Positions 7,946 to 16,456 of a DNA stretch of 64,000 nt are shown here, piece after piece. Made by a program: the position numbers and the translations under genes. Under the pieces are notes generated by a model. The model made no database searches, was not told where the DNA came from, and saw only the letters and a list, made by a program, of their open reading frames with translations. Origin of the DNA: Streptacidiphilus rugosus AM-16. Its GTDB lineage: Bacteria > Actinomycetota > Actinomycetes > Streptomycetales > Streptomycetaceae. The DNA is taken from the NCBI RefSeq assembly GCF_000744655.1, contig NZ_JQMJ01000004.1, forward strand, positions 6,961,698 to 7,025,697, written 5' to 3'. The stretch's first letter is position 1; every line of letters begins with the position of its first letter.

Positions 7946-8383
7946 TCACACCGGTTCGACCGGCCGCCAACGCACCGGACTCGAGAGAATCATCGTGCTG
8001 GACGGCTGCCCGTACTCGGCCAGCCGGTCGATCAGACCTTCGAACTCCGCCATGGTGGCCACGGCCACCATGAGCACGCAACAGGCGCCGCCGGTGACCC
8101 GGTGCAGTTGCAGCACCTCCGGCCACTGCGCCACGGCCGGATCCCGCAGCACGCAGCGCGGGCCGTAGCACTGCACCTGCACCAGCGCGCTGACCACCCG
8201 GCCGGCCCGACCCAGGTCGACCTCGGCGTGGTAGCCGGTCAGCACGCCCGCCGCCTCCAGGCGGCGGACCCGCTCGGCCACCGCCGGGGAGGAGAGGTTC
8301 ACCCTCCGGGAGAGCTCGTTGTAGGAGAGCCGGGCGTCCTCCTGCAGTTCCGCCAGCAGGCGCCGGTCCACCGCGTCCAGCAC
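7946..8383 (-). CDS. Lrp/AsnC family transcriptional regulator
   Basis: A regulator of about 145 residues with an N-terminal winged helix (LDAVDRRLLAELQEDARLSY, then NELSRRVNLSSPAVAERVRR) and a C-terminal ligand-binding RAM domain containing VTGGACCVLMVAVA. GTG 8383 is chosen because GAGGGGAG lies just upstream and the product then starts at the family's usual position; in-frame GTG 8404 and TTG 8419 are alternatives. It is divergent from the tryptophan dioxygenase gene, and a 14-bp palindrome lies between them, so it probably controls the kynurenine genes in response to an amino acid or metabolite. Confidence 0.88.
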   Translation of the reverse strand: MLDAVDRRLLAELQEDARLSYNELSRRVNLSSPAVAERVRRLEAAGVLTGYHAEVDLGRAGRVVSALVQVQCYGPRCVLRDPAVAQWPEVLQLHRVTGGACCVLMVAVATMAEFEGLIDRLAEYGQPSSTMILSSPVRWRPVEPV

Positions 8384-8406
8384 GGCACTCCCCTCGTCCA
8401 ACACGC

Positions 8407-8420
8407 TTTGCGATCGCAAA
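8407..8420. promoter_or_regulatory. Candidate Lrp operator
   Basis: TTTGCGATCGCAAA is a perfect 14-bp palindrome in the 161-base region between the divergent regulator (start 8383) and dioxygenase (start 8545). Lrp/AsnC regulators usually bind such dyads near their own promoter. The assignment is by position and symmetry only. Confidence 0.55.
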
Positions 8421-8544
8421 CCCGTTTCTCGAATCTGCCTTTCCCAGACTAAGCCGGATGGCCCCGCGACCGCGCGTTGCCCATTCAGTCGGAGGCCGCT
8501 TCCACCGCAGAATGGCAGTGCCCCACCGCGCCTGGAGGATCACC

Positions 8545-9345
8545 ATGCCTGCGACGCCCGCAAGCCCGACGCTCGACGAGGCGACCACACCCAAGGTCGA
8601 CTTCGCCGAGGCCACCACCCCGTACGCCGCCTATGCCGGGATCGACACCCTGCACACCCTGCTGCAGCCCCGCAGCAAGGAGCCGGCCGAGACCTCGTTC
8701 ATCGTCGCCACCCAGGTGATGGAGCTGCTGTTCGGCCTGATCAGGCACGAGTGGCTGCGCGCCCAGGAGGCCATGCGCGCCGACGACCTCACCGAGGCGA
8801 AGGCCGCGCTGCGCCGCGGCCTGGACGCGCAGGACGTGCTGGTCAGCTCCTGGGACCTGCTGGCGACCATGTCACCGGTGGAGTTCAGCGCGTTCCGGCC
8901 GGTGCTCGGCGAGGCCAGCGGCTTCCAGTCGTACATGTACCTGCACCTGGAGTTCATGCTCGGCAACAAGGTGGAGCGGCTGCTCCGGCTCTACGCGGGC
9001 CACCCGCACGTCCACGCCGAGCTGAGCCGGACACTGGAGGCGCCGAGCCTCTACGAGGACGCGGTCGCCGTGCTGGAGCGACGAGGGCTGGACACCACCG
9101 ACCCGGTGGCCGCCTGGACCGCCGTCTACTCCGACCCGGCCACGCAGGACCTGCAGGCGCTGGGCGAGCTGCTGCTGGACGTCGCCGAGCGGGTCACCCG
9201 CTGGCGGCAGCGTCACCTCGCCTCGGTGAAGCGCTGCATGGGCTCGAAGCCGGGCACCGGCGGCTCCAGCGGTCTGAGCTGGCTGCGCCACGCCGCGGAG
9301 CAGGACGTCTTCCCCGACCTCTGGGCCGTCAGGAACGCCCTGTGA
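8545..9345 (+). CDS. kynA: Tryptophan 2,3-dioxygenase family protein
   Basis: A 266-residue heme protein of the tryptophan dioxygenase family, expected to open the indole ring to N-formylkynurenine. Recognisable parts are SFIVATQVMELLFGLIRHEW (51-70), EASGFQSYMYLHLEFMLG (123-140), the proximal-heme His224 in WRQRHLASVKRCMG, and GTGGSSG (237-243). The position of the substrate-carboxylate Arg in YR-type motifs of known enzymes is Leu133 here, and the distal His position is Thr56, so activity deserves a check. ATG 8545 follows GGAGG. It overlaps kynU by four bases. Confidence 0.85.
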   Translation: MPATPASPTLDEATTPKVDFAEATTPYAAYAGIDTLHTLLQPRSKEPAETSFIVATQVMELLFGLIRHEWLRAQEAMRADDLTEAKAALRRGLDAQDVLVSSWDLLATMSPVEFSAFRPVLGEASGFQSYMYLHLEFMLGNKVERLLRLYAGHPHVHAELSRTLEAPSLYEDAVAVLERRGLDTTDPVAAWTAVYSDPATQDLQALGELLLDVAERVTRWRQRHLASVKRCMGSKPGTGGSSGLSWLRHAAEQDVFPDLWAVRNAL

Positions 9346-10574
9346 CCGCGTCGGCCGCCGCGCCGACGCGCGAGGAGGCGCTGGCCCTCGACGCCGCGGA
9401 CCCGCTGCGCAGCTTCCGCGAGCGGTTCACCCTGCCGAAGGACGTCCTCTACCTCGACGGCAACTCGCTGGGCGCGCTGCCGGCGCACACGCCGGAACGG
9501 CTGCGGCGGATGGTCGAGGAGGAGTGGGGCAACGGGCTGATCCGCAGCTGGAACGAGGCCGGCTGGTACGACCTGCCGCGCGGCCTCGGCGACCGGATCG
9601 CCCCGCTGGTCGGCTCCGCGCCGGGCCAGGTCGTGGTCTGCGACTCGACCTCGGTGAACCTCTTCAAGGTGCTGACGGCCGCGCTGCGGCTGCGGCCCGG
9701 GCGGACGACGCTGGTCAGCGAGCTGGGCAGCTTCCCCACCGACCTCTACCTGACCGAGGGCGTCGCCCCGGCCCGCCGCCTGCTGCTCGGCCGCGACGGC
9801 GACACCCTGGACGAGCTGCTCGACGCGGACACCGCCGTCGTCCTGCTCTCCCATGTCGACTACCGCACCGGCCGCCTGCAGGACATGGCGGCGGTCACCG
9901 AGAAGGTGCACGCCGCGGGCGCGCTGATGGTCTGGGACCTGTGCCACTCCGTCGGCGCGCTCCCGGTCGAACTGGACGCCTGCGGCGCGGACTTCGCGGT
10001 CGGCTGCGGCTACAAGTACCTCAACGGCGGCCCCGGCGCCCCGGCGTTCCTCTACGCCGCCGCCCGCCACCACGACGCCGCGCGGCAGCCGCTGACCGGG
10101 TGGTTCGGGCACGCCGAGCCGTTCGCCATGTCCCCGGAGTACACGCCTGCGGCGGGCATCGGCCGTTTCCTGACGGGCACCCCGCCACTGCTGAGCTTCG
10201 CCGGCCTGGACGCGGCGCTGGACGTCTGGGCGGACGTCGACATGGCGCTGGTCCGCGCGAAGAGTCTCAGCCTGACCTCGTTCTTCCTGCGGGCGACGGA
10301 CGCGCTGGGTCTGCCGACGGTGACCCCGAGGGCGGAGTCCGAGCGCGGCAGCCAGGTGTCCCTCCGGCACGAGTCCGCCTACGCGGTGGTCCAGGCCCTG
10401 ATCGCGCGCGGCGTGATCGGCGACTTCCGCGAGCCGGACATCATGCGGTTCGGCTTCACCCCTCTCTACGTCAGCCACGCCGACGTCCTGGACGCCGCCG
10501 ACACCCTCCGCGACGTCCTCGCCTCCGGCTCCTACCTCGACCCCCGCTTCTCGACCCGCTCGGCCGTCACCTGA
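9342..10574 (+). CDS. kynU: Kynureninase
   Basis: A 410-residue PLP enzyme that cleaves kynurenine to anthranilate and alanine. Evidence: LYLDGNSLGALPAHTPERL near the N-terminus, VWDLCHSVGALPVELDACGADFAVGC in pieces around residue 200 with the PLP-contacting Asp, and the lysine motif CGYKYLNGGPGAPAFLY. Length is close to the usual 400-430. GTG 9342 overlaps the dioxygenase stop (GTGA), so translation is coupled. With no kynurenine monooxygenase here, the route would end in anthranilate. Confidence 0.93.
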   Translation: MTASAAAPTREEALALDAADPLRSFRERFTLPKDVLYLDGNSLGALPAHTPERLRRMVEEEWGNGLIRSWNEAGWYDLPRGLGDRIAPLVGSAPGQVVVCDSTSVNLFKVLTAALRLRPGRTTLVSELGSFPTDLYLTEGVAPARRLLLGRDGDTLDELLDADTAVVLLSHVDYRTGRLQDMAAVTEKVHAAGALMVWDLCHSVGALPVELDACGADFAVGCGYKYLNGGPGAPAFLYAAARHHDAARQPLTGWFGHAEPFAMSPEYTPAAGIGRFLTGTPPLLSFAGLDAALDVWADVDMALVRAKSLSLTSFFLRATDALGLPTVTPRAESERGSQVSLRHESAYAVVQALIARGVIGDFREPDIMRFGFTPLYVSHADVLDAADTLRDVLASGSYLDPRFSTRSAVT

Positions 10575-10673
10575 TCTCAAGGATCTGGCTGCAGCCTCCA
10601 GGGGCGCGAGCAACAGCAGCGTCCGGGTGAGACGCCACTGTCGTTTCGGGGAAACCGCTGCGAGAATCGCAGC

Positions 10674-11705
10674 ATGCACAGCCCTGCCTCCGCATCCGCG
10701 CGTTCCCATCGCAGTCTCGGCCTCAGCCTCGCGCTGGTCAGCGCCTTCGCCTTCGGCGGCTCCGGCGTGGCCGCCAAGCCGTTGATCGAGGCCGGGCTCA
10801 GTCCGCTGCAGGTCGTGTGGGTGAGGATGGCCGGATCCGCCCTCCTGCTGCTGCCGGTCGTCGTCCGCCACCGCGACCTGCCGCGGCGGAAGCCCTGGCT
10901 GCTGCTCGGCTTCGGACTGCTCGGCGTGACCCTCGTGCAGGTCTCCTACTTCTTCGCGATCTCCCGGGTTCCCGTCGCGATCGCCATGCTGCTCGAGTAC
11001 CTCGGGCCGACCCTGCTGCTGGGCTACGTCCGCTTCGTGCAGCGACGCCCCGTGACCCGCGCGGCCGCGCTCGGCGCCCTGACCGCGACGGTCGGGCTCG
11101 CGCTCGTCGTGCAGGTGTGGACCGGGCTCGGCGGGCTGGATCCGCTCGGCGTGGTGTTCGGACTCTGCGCCGCCTGCTCGCAGGTGGGCTACTTCGTCAT
11201 CTCCGAGAAGGCCGGTCGCGCCGGCGCCTCCGCCGATCCCGCCGACCACATCGACCCGATCGCCCTCAGCGGCTACGGCCTGCTGATCGGCGCCCTGGTG
11301 GTGACCCCGATCGCCCAGCCGTGGACGCTGCCCTGGCACGTGCTCGGCGGCGAGGCCGCCATGGGCTCGCGTCACGTGCCGGCGATCGGGCTCGCGCTGT
11401 GGATGGTGCTGGTCTCGACCGTGCTCGCGTACCTGACCGGGGTGGCCTCGGTGAGCCGGCTGTCCGCGCCGGTCGCGGCCGTGGTCGCGTTCCTGGAGGC
11501 CGTGGTGGCGACGGTGCTGTCCTGGTTCCTGCTCGGCGAGCACCTCTCCGGGCCGCAACTGCTCGGCGGCGCGCTCGTCCTGGTCGGCGCGTTCGTCGCA
11601 CAGACCAGCCGTCCGTCCGAGCCCACGACCGTGGTCGCCCTCGGCGTCGAGCCCGTGGCCCCGCTCACCGAGCACGCGCCGCGCGAGCGGGCCACCGCGG
11701 ACTGA
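10674..11705 (+). CDS. EamA/DMT family transporter
   Basis: A 343-residue inner-membrane protein with ten hydrophobic segments in two EamA halves (e.g. LGLSLALVSAFAFGGSGVAA, PVAIAMLLEYLGPTLLLGYV, VAAVVAFLEAVVATVLSWFL). The motif LEYLGPTLL and the C-terminal ...LGEHLSGPQLLGGALVLVGA are typical of drug/metabolite exporters of this superfamily. The exported compound is unknown; it follows kynU by 100 bases but the gap contains a partial intergenic repeat, so co-transcription is uncertain. Confidence 0.88.
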   Translation: MHSPASASARSHRSLGLSLALVSAFAFGGSGVAAKPLIEAGLSPLQVVWVRMAGSALLLLPVVVRHRDLPRRKPWLLLGFGLLGVTLVQVSYFFAISRVPVAIAMLLEYLGPTLLLGYVRFVQRRPVTRAAALGALTATVGLALVVQVWTGLGGLDPLGVVFGLCAACSQVGYFVISEKAGRAGASADPADHIDPIALSGYGLLIGALVVTPIAQPWTLPWHVLGGEAAMGSRHVPAIGLALWMVLVSTVLAYLTGVASVSRLSAPVAAVVAFLEAVVATVLSWFLLGEHLSGPQLLGGALVLVGAFVAQTSRPSEPTTVVALGVEPVAPLTEHAPRERATAD

Positions 11706-11771
11706 ACCCGTCCGGCCGCTTACCCCCGCTCCCGACATGCGGGCCGTGGCCACTGCGCGCATCGTGGTGCC

Positions 11772-12050
11772 ATGACAGCTATGACCTCGTTCACCAACAA
11801 CTTCCGGCCGAACGTCCGGCTCATCGCGGCCGGGGCCGCGTTGACGGGCATCGGCACTGTCGTGGCCGCCACCGGCGCGGCCCTCGTGGGTCTCGCCCTG
11901 GCCACGGCCGGTCGCCGCTGGTCCCAGACCTGGGAGACCCCTCCCGCCGAACTGGCCCAGCGCACCTACAACCAGGCCAAGACCGCCTCCCAGGCCGCCT
12001 CGCAGGCGGGCCTCGCCGCCTGGCGCAACGGCGCCCCCTCGATGAACTGA
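11772..12050 (+). CDS. Small membrane protein of unknown function
   Basis: A 92-residue product with one long hydrophobic stretch (LIAAGAALTGIGTVVAATGA, continuing to ALVGLALA, residues 17-45) followed by a polar, Gln/Ala-rich tail (NQAKTASQAASQAGLAAW). Such short proteins occur in streptomycetes but I recognise no function. ATG 11772 is preferred, with ATG 11781 as an alternative. Codon use is normal for the region. Confidence 0.65.
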   Translation: MTAMTSFTNNFRPNVRLIAAGAALTGIGTVVAATGAALVGLALATAGRRWSQTWETPPAELAQRTYNQAKTASQAASQAGLAAWRNGAPSMN

Positions 12051-12238
12051 CGCTCCCCGACGCGCTGCGACGACCCCCGGTCGGCGCGGCGCTTCGGCAT
12101 GCCCGCGGCGCGCGCGTCCACGCGGCGGGTCGGCCTTCAGGGAGTATCAGAACGGAAATTGGCGGTAGCGGGGCGGTCTCGGTTCCAGTTCGATGAAGGG
12201 CGCGTTTTTGCTGGCTCCGTCCTGCATCTGGTCACCCT

Positions 12239-12495
12239 TGGCGCGCGATCCTGCGCGAGCGCGGAATCGGGCTGCACGTCATCGAGCAGGGCATCGACAC
12301 CTCCAGCGTCGAGGGCCGCGCGATGTTCGGCATGCTGTCGGTGCTCGCCGAGCTCCAGCGCGAGCTGATCGTCGCCAACACCATGGACGGCCTCGCCTCC
12401 GCCCCCGTCGGCGGCCGGCGCCCCGCCTGAGCCCCGAACAGGCCTCACTCGCCCAGCAGCTCTGCGACGCCCGCGAGAAGACCGTCAACAGAGGG
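12239..12495 (+). pseudogene. Resolvase/invertase (serine recombinase) remnant
   Basis: From about 12248 one frame reads ILRERGIGLHVIEQGIDTSS, then EGRAMFGMLSVLAELQREL and IVANTMDGLASA, the middle of a Tn3-type resolvase catalytic domain, ending at TGA 12428-12430. A second frame continues LSPEQASLAQQLCDAREKTV to about 12495, the start of the DNA-binding part. The catalytic-Ser N-terminus and the helix-turn-helix are missing and a frameshift separates the halves. It is a dead fragment at the left edge of the secretome genes. Confidence 0.8.
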
Positions 12496-12581
12496 CCCGC
12501 AGCTCCTTGCGGAGCCCGTCGACCGTGCGATCGGGCTGGGGAGCGGAGTATTTCGCGGCTCAATGCCCTGCGGTGACGCCG

Positions 12582-14207
12582 TCAGGTGCGCAGTCGGTCC
12601 AGCAGGTTCCTCGTTGCCCGCTGGATGTGCGGGTCTGTTGTGACGGAGGTCCAGGCCGGTGTCGCGGAGGAGTGCAGTGTGGGGTTCCACCCGAGTGCGG
12701 GTGTCCAGCCGAAGGTGCCGGCGTTGAACACCCATGCCCCGCTCCTGGCCTGGTAGAGGCTGGTGTTCTGCACCAGGGTGCCCTCGGCGCAGGGGAAGGG
12801 GGAGGTGGAGAGGAGGGTGTGCTCGGTGGTCCCGCTGGGGCCGGGCATTTTGGCGGTGACGCCGTCGGCTTCGCCGGCGACCACGTCGGGGAGTCGGTCG
12901 CCCTCCGCGAGGCCGGTGCCCGTCCACAGCCAGTGCTTGGCCTCGCTGACCACCAGTGGGGTCCGCTTGAGCACGACGGCCTGGTACTGGGAACCGAGCA
13001 GCACCTGCTCGGCACTGCGGTGCTTCGCGGCGACGTCGCGCCACTTGCGGGTGGCGCCGGTGCCGTCGTCCGCCGGGTCGGGGTCGCTCTTGTAGCAGGT
13101 GACGGTCGAGAAGCCGGCTTGGTCCACTCCCGCGCGGATCTTCCAGTACACGCTGTTGCCGCCGAGGTAGGCCAGGCTGGCGCCCTTGGCGACGGCCGAC
13201 TCGGCGGCGGTGCGCATCTCCTGCGACCAGTACTCGTCGTGGCCGCTGAACAGCAGCCCGGCGTAGCGGGAGAGGTCGACGCGGCCCTCGTGGAGGTCGA
13301 GGCTGCTCGCGTAGCTGACGTCCAAGCCCTGCGACTCGGCCCAGAAAACGAAGGCCTGGTCCAGTTCGAAGAACTTGGGCAGGCCGTCGTCGGAGTAGGG
13401 GCGGCGGAAGGAGACGGTCCGGGCGCGGTGCGGGTAGTGCCACCAGAAGGGGGAGTCCGGCATGCGGGAGACCGGATAGGTGTGGCCGTCCGGCGAGGTC
13501 TGGGTGCCGATAGCGGCGCGGTCGCCCTGGACGAAACCGTAGTAGAGGCTCTTCCCGGTCCGGCCGTCGACGGGGTAGGTGTTGTAGGCCTGGTAGGTGG
13601 TGAACGGCAGCACCACCAGGAAGTCGCTCGGGCGGTCGTCCCTGACCGCGAAGGGGACGGCCGTGCGATGGCCGTCGGCGGTGGTGACGGTGGCGAGGTA
13701 GAGGCCGGACAGCCACGTGGTGGGGACCTCGAGCGACCACGAGGCGTCCCAGGGGCAGCTGATCTCGCCCGTGGTGTCGGATATCACCGGGGCGGCCTGC
13801 GGTGAGGCGGCGAGCCGGGGGCTGGTGGTGAGGAGTCGGCCGCCGGCGCCGCGGTAGTGGCCGAGCCGGTGGACGGCGACGGTGCAGTCCTGGCGCCTGG
13901 CGGTGGAGAGGTAGAAGGTGATGCGCTCGCCGGCGGTGTAGCTCGACTTCGAGGCGAAGGCGGAGACCTGGCCGAGGGCGTCCTGGTTCGGTTTGGTCCC
14001 GTCCGCGGTCCGCATCCAGCCCTGTGTTCCCGCGGCCTGGTTCTCGTCCCTGACCAGGGTCGACGCGTGCGCGGGCCGAGGGCTGCGCGAGCCGCGCGCG
14101 GTCGGCACGCGTGTCTGATTGCTGCCGCAGGCGGCGGTTCCACCGAGCACGCCCAGCGCTCCGAGCGCCCCGCCGCCGAGCACGGCCCGCCGAGACAGCT
14201 GCCCCAT
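12582..14207 (-). CDS. Exported lipoprotein with N,N-dimethylformamidase beta-subunit-like domain
   Basis: A 541-residue protein. The start at ATG 14207 gives MGQLSRRAVLGGGALGALGV, a twin-arginine signal (SRRAVLG), followed by a lipobox GTAAC, so it is probably exported folded and lipid-anchored. The body matches the large-subunit-like domain of N,N-dimethylformamidase: FTTYQAYNTYPVDGRTGKS, FLVVLPF and the hallmark LLFSGHDEYWSQEMR followed by YLGGNSVYWKI. Real substrates of secreted members are unknown. It stands alone, divergent from nothing obvious, next to a decayed resolvase. Confidence 0.82.
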   Translation of the reverse strand: MGQLSRRAVLGGGALGALGVLGGTAACGSNQTRVPTARGSRSPRPAHASTLVRDENQAAGTQGWMRTADGTKPNQDALGQVSAFASKSSYTAGERITFYLSTARRQDCTVAVHRLGHYRGAGGRLLTTSPRLAASPQAAPVISDTTGEISCPWDASWSLEVPTTWLSGLYLATVTTADGHRTAVPFAVRDDRPSDFLVVLPFTTYQAYNTYPVDGRTGKSLYYGFVQGDRAAIGTQTSPDGHTYPVSRMPDSPFWWHYPHRARTVSFRRPYSDDGLPKFFELDQAFVFWAESQGLDVSYASSLDLHEGRVDLSRYAGLLFSGHDEYWSQEMRTAAESAVAKGASLAYLGGNSVYWKIRAGVDQAGFSTVTCYKSDPDPADDGTGATRKWRDVAAKHRSAEQVLLGSQYQAVVLKRTPLVVSEAKHWLWTGTGLAEGDRLPDVVAGEADGVTAKMPGPSGTTEHTLLSTSPFPCAEGTLVQNTSLYQARSGAWVFNAGTFGWTPALGWNPTLHSSATPAWTSVTTDPHIQRATRNLLDRLRT

Positions 14208-14492
14208 TCCATCCGCCCTTTCGCGTCCCCGAGTGCAGGGAGCAACTATGCCATTCGAGCGCCCCAGGGTAGGCACACGGACGGCCAGGTCACGGACGGC
14301 TCTTACCGTCAGACCGCAGCCTTCGGCTGCGGCTGCGGGCACGACCTGCGACGGGAGTCTTGAGGCGGTCCGGTCCGGGTCAGGGGGAGGCGGGGCCGGC
14401 CGGCAGGCCGGGCCCTCGATACGTGCCCTGGTCTTCCCGACGCGGAAGCGGTTGGCGACGGTATCCGCCCCGCACGGCTGCGGATCCTGGGG

Positions 14493-15467
14493 TCAGAGCC
14501 AGCCTTTTTGAGCGGCTTTGATACCTGCTTCGAACCGGCTCGTGGCGTTGAGGCGTTCCATGATGGAGGCCATGTGGCGCTTGACGGTGCGGGAGGAGAT
14601 GCCGAGTCGTTGGCTGGCGGTCTCGTCGGTGACGCCGGTGCCGAGCAGGCGCAGAAGTTCGCGTTCAGTGGCGCTCAGGCCGGTGGTGGGGTCGTCGGCG
14701 CGAGTGGCACCGAGGGGGACGGCGGTGGACCAGGCCTGGTCGAAGAGGCCGCACAGGGCGCCGACGATGCCGGGCTCGGCGACGTGGAGGGCACCCTTGC
14801 GGGTGTCGGCGGGATCGATGGGGACCAGGGCCTGAGTGCGGTCGAAGATGACCAGGCGCTGGGGGATGACGGGGGCGGTGCGGACCTCGCCACGCTTGCT
14901 GATCAGCCACTGGGCGAACGTGGTGGTGTGGGGGTCGTTCCGGGTCGCGTCCTGGTAGAGGACCTTCAACGTCACGCCGCGGGCCATGGCTTCGGTGTCG
15001 GCGGCGCGGCCTGCGGCGAGGTCTTCGGGGCGCTGCGCGGCGCCGGGGTGCACCCCGAGGACTTCGCTGGTGGCGCCGCGACCGAGGAGGTCGAGCCGTG
15101 TCTGGATGGCGTCCATGCCCAGGAGGCGTTCACCGTGGGTGGCACGGCTGTCGGCGCGGTCGGCGACCATGCGGGTCACGGCCGCACGGGAGGCGGCGAG
15201 CTTGGCCTGGCGGGCGGCCAGTTCCACCTCCTCGCGCACGAGCATGTCCGCGAGACCGATCTCGGGGGAGACGGCCCGCATCTGCCCGGGGTGCTCGGTC
15301 GACGCGCGCACCAGCATCAGCTGGGTGAGTTCGTCCAGGCAGTCGTGGACCTGCCCGGGTGTCAGATCGCACAGAGCCGCGAGCTCGTCGACGCCGTGGC
15401 CGGGATGATCGAGCATCGCCTGGTAGACGGCCCCGGCTCTCGCGTTCAGGCCCAGTGATTCCAGCAC
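14493..15467 (-). CDS. TrmB-like/LuxR-type transcriptional regulator
   Basis: A 324-residue regulator with a TrmB-type winged helix at residues 1-65 (VYQAMLDHPGHGVDELAALC), a middle sensor-like part, and a C-terminal LuxR helix-turn-helix (LSATERELLRLLGTGVTDET, then ASQRLGISSRTVKRHMASIM). GTG 15467 is the only sensible start. It is divergently transcribed from a tiny secreted peptide gene at 15874 across a 406-base gap that contains ordered repeats at 15671-15699. By layout it is the candidate regulator of the peptide and perhaps of the two secreted peptidase-type proteins further down. Confidence 0.85.
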   Translation of the reverse strand: MLESLGLNARAGAVYQAMLDHPGHGVDELAALCDLTPGQVHDCLDELTQLMLVRASTEHPGQMRAVSPEIGLADMLVREEVELAARQAKLAASRAAVTRMVADRADSRATHGERLLGMDAIQTRLDLLGRGATSEVLGVHPGAAQRPEDLAAGRAADTEAMARGVTLKVLYQDATRNDPHTTTFAQWLISKRGEVRTAPVIPQRLVIFDRTQALVPIDPADTRKGALHVAEPGIVGALCGLFDQAWSTAVPLGATRADDPTTGLSATERELLRLLGTGVTDETASQRLGISSRTVKRHMASIMERLNATSRFEAGIKAAQKGWL

Positions 15468-15670
15468 TACGGCGCACCCCCTGCTTGCAGCACCACCCCC
15501 CTGGCGGCCCTGATGCGTTCATGATCGCAGTCGGCCCGACCCCCTTCAAGATCGGCTATGTGGGTCTTCGCTGCAGCTCAGGGCATATGAACGGGGATTC
15601 CCATTGGCGGCTACTGGGCCGATTTCGTCGTTGTGCGCCCGCTCCGGAAACGGACTTCCTGATACATAGC

Positions 15671-15699
15671 AGACATGACAGGAACATGACAGCATGTCT
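15671..15699. promoter_or_regulatory. Candidate operator with direct and inverted repeats
   Basis: The gap 15468-15873 has no gene. It contains ACATGACAG at 15673-15681 and again at 15684-15692, an exact 11-base period (one helical turn), and the outer inverted pair AGACATG (15671-15677) / CATGTCT (15693-15699). This ordered block sits between the TrmB/LuxR regulator and the peptide gene. The region is also less GC-rich than its surroundings. A regulatory role is inferred. Confidence 0.5.
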
Positions 15700-15873
15700 T
15701 GATCACGCCTGGCCCCTTGGCGACATCGGGAAGCCCTTCCAGGCAGGTTGATCTGCGACGAAGCTATTGCCTGCCAGCAGGGAACAGCCCGAAGGCAACC
15801 GGACGAAGCGTCACCGCGGGATGCGAGACCGGAACAGGACACCCCGTCACTTCTCCAGCAAAGGACCACTGTC

Positions 15874-16047
15874 ATGATCCGCACCCGTCTCGCCCAGGCC
15901 GCCGCGGTCGCCACCCTCGCCGTCGGCACCGTCATCCTCCTGCCCACCGCCGCCAGCGCCGCCCCCGCCGTCCAGGCCGCCGCCGCTTCGGCCCCCGTCC
16001 CCGCCGCCGGCGCCACCGCCTCCCCCGACGTCATCAACTGGGGCTAA
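15874..16047 (+). CDS. Small secreted Ala-rich peptide precursor
   Basis: A 57-residue precursor: MIRTRLAQAAAVATLAVGTV is a Sec signal with a likely cut after TAASA, leaving about 28 residues that are almost all Ala/Pro/Val/Ser/Thr until the distinctive end SPDVINWG. No Cys and no known RiPP leader. ATG 15874 has AAAGGA nine bases upstream. The companion gene begins five bases after the TAA, and a TrmB/LuxR regulator is divergent. A signalling or surface peptide is possible; this is inference from layout. Confidence 0.7.
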   Translation: MIRTRLAQAAAVATLAVGTVILLPTAASAAPAVQAAAASAPVPAAGATASPDVINWG

Positions 16048-16052
16048 GCAAC

Positions 16053-16388
16053 ATGGACATCGTCTACAGCAGCCTGACCCGCCGCTCCGCGGCAGGTCCG
16101 GACCCTGCGGCCGAGGTGACGGAAGTCGTCGACACCCTGTGGGCCCACGCCGTCCCCGGGGACGGCCTCGAACACGCCGGCGGCCGGACGGAACAGGACC
16201 GGATCGACCTGCTCCTGTTCCTGCGCACCCCCCACGGCCCCGATCCGGACGACGCACAGCGGCGAGCAGCGGCCCTCCTGCACCGCAGCCACCTCGCCTC
16301 ACCCCTCCTCAACCGCCGCTACCTGCCCCCAGCCCCCCTGCCCGACCCGCCCCACACGCACGACGTCCGGCCGACCGGCCACCACTGA
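16053..16388 (+). CDS. 111-residue companion protein of unknown function
   Basis: Starts ATG 16053, five bases after the peptide stop, so translation is probably coupled. The N-terminal 90 residues are acidic and helical (AAEVTEVVDTLWAHAVPGDG, TEQDRIDLLLFLRTPHGPD) with no signal peptide or membrane span; the tail is Pro/His-rich (PPAPLPDPPHTHDVRPTGHH). I do not recognise a family. It could process, bind or sense the upstream peptide, but nothing in the sequence proves this. Confidence 0.65.
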   Translation: MDIVYSSLTRRSAAGPDPAAEVTEVVDTLWAHAVPGDGLEHAGGRTEQDRIDLLLFLRTPHGPDPDDAQRRAAALLHRSHLASPLLNRRYLPPAPLPDPPHTHDVRPTGHH

Positions 16389-16456
16389 CCCCGCCGCCGG
16401 CCGAAGCAGCCGGCCCGCAACACCGCGCACCGGCGCCACGCACGTTGACGACCGCT

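Noticed and set aside
6905-8450. An identical 15-mer TCTGCCTTTCCCAGA near 6906 and near 8435, both upstream of divergent gene starts.
   Set aside because: A single 15-base match in 64 kb can occur by chance; no symmetry or common function links the sites.
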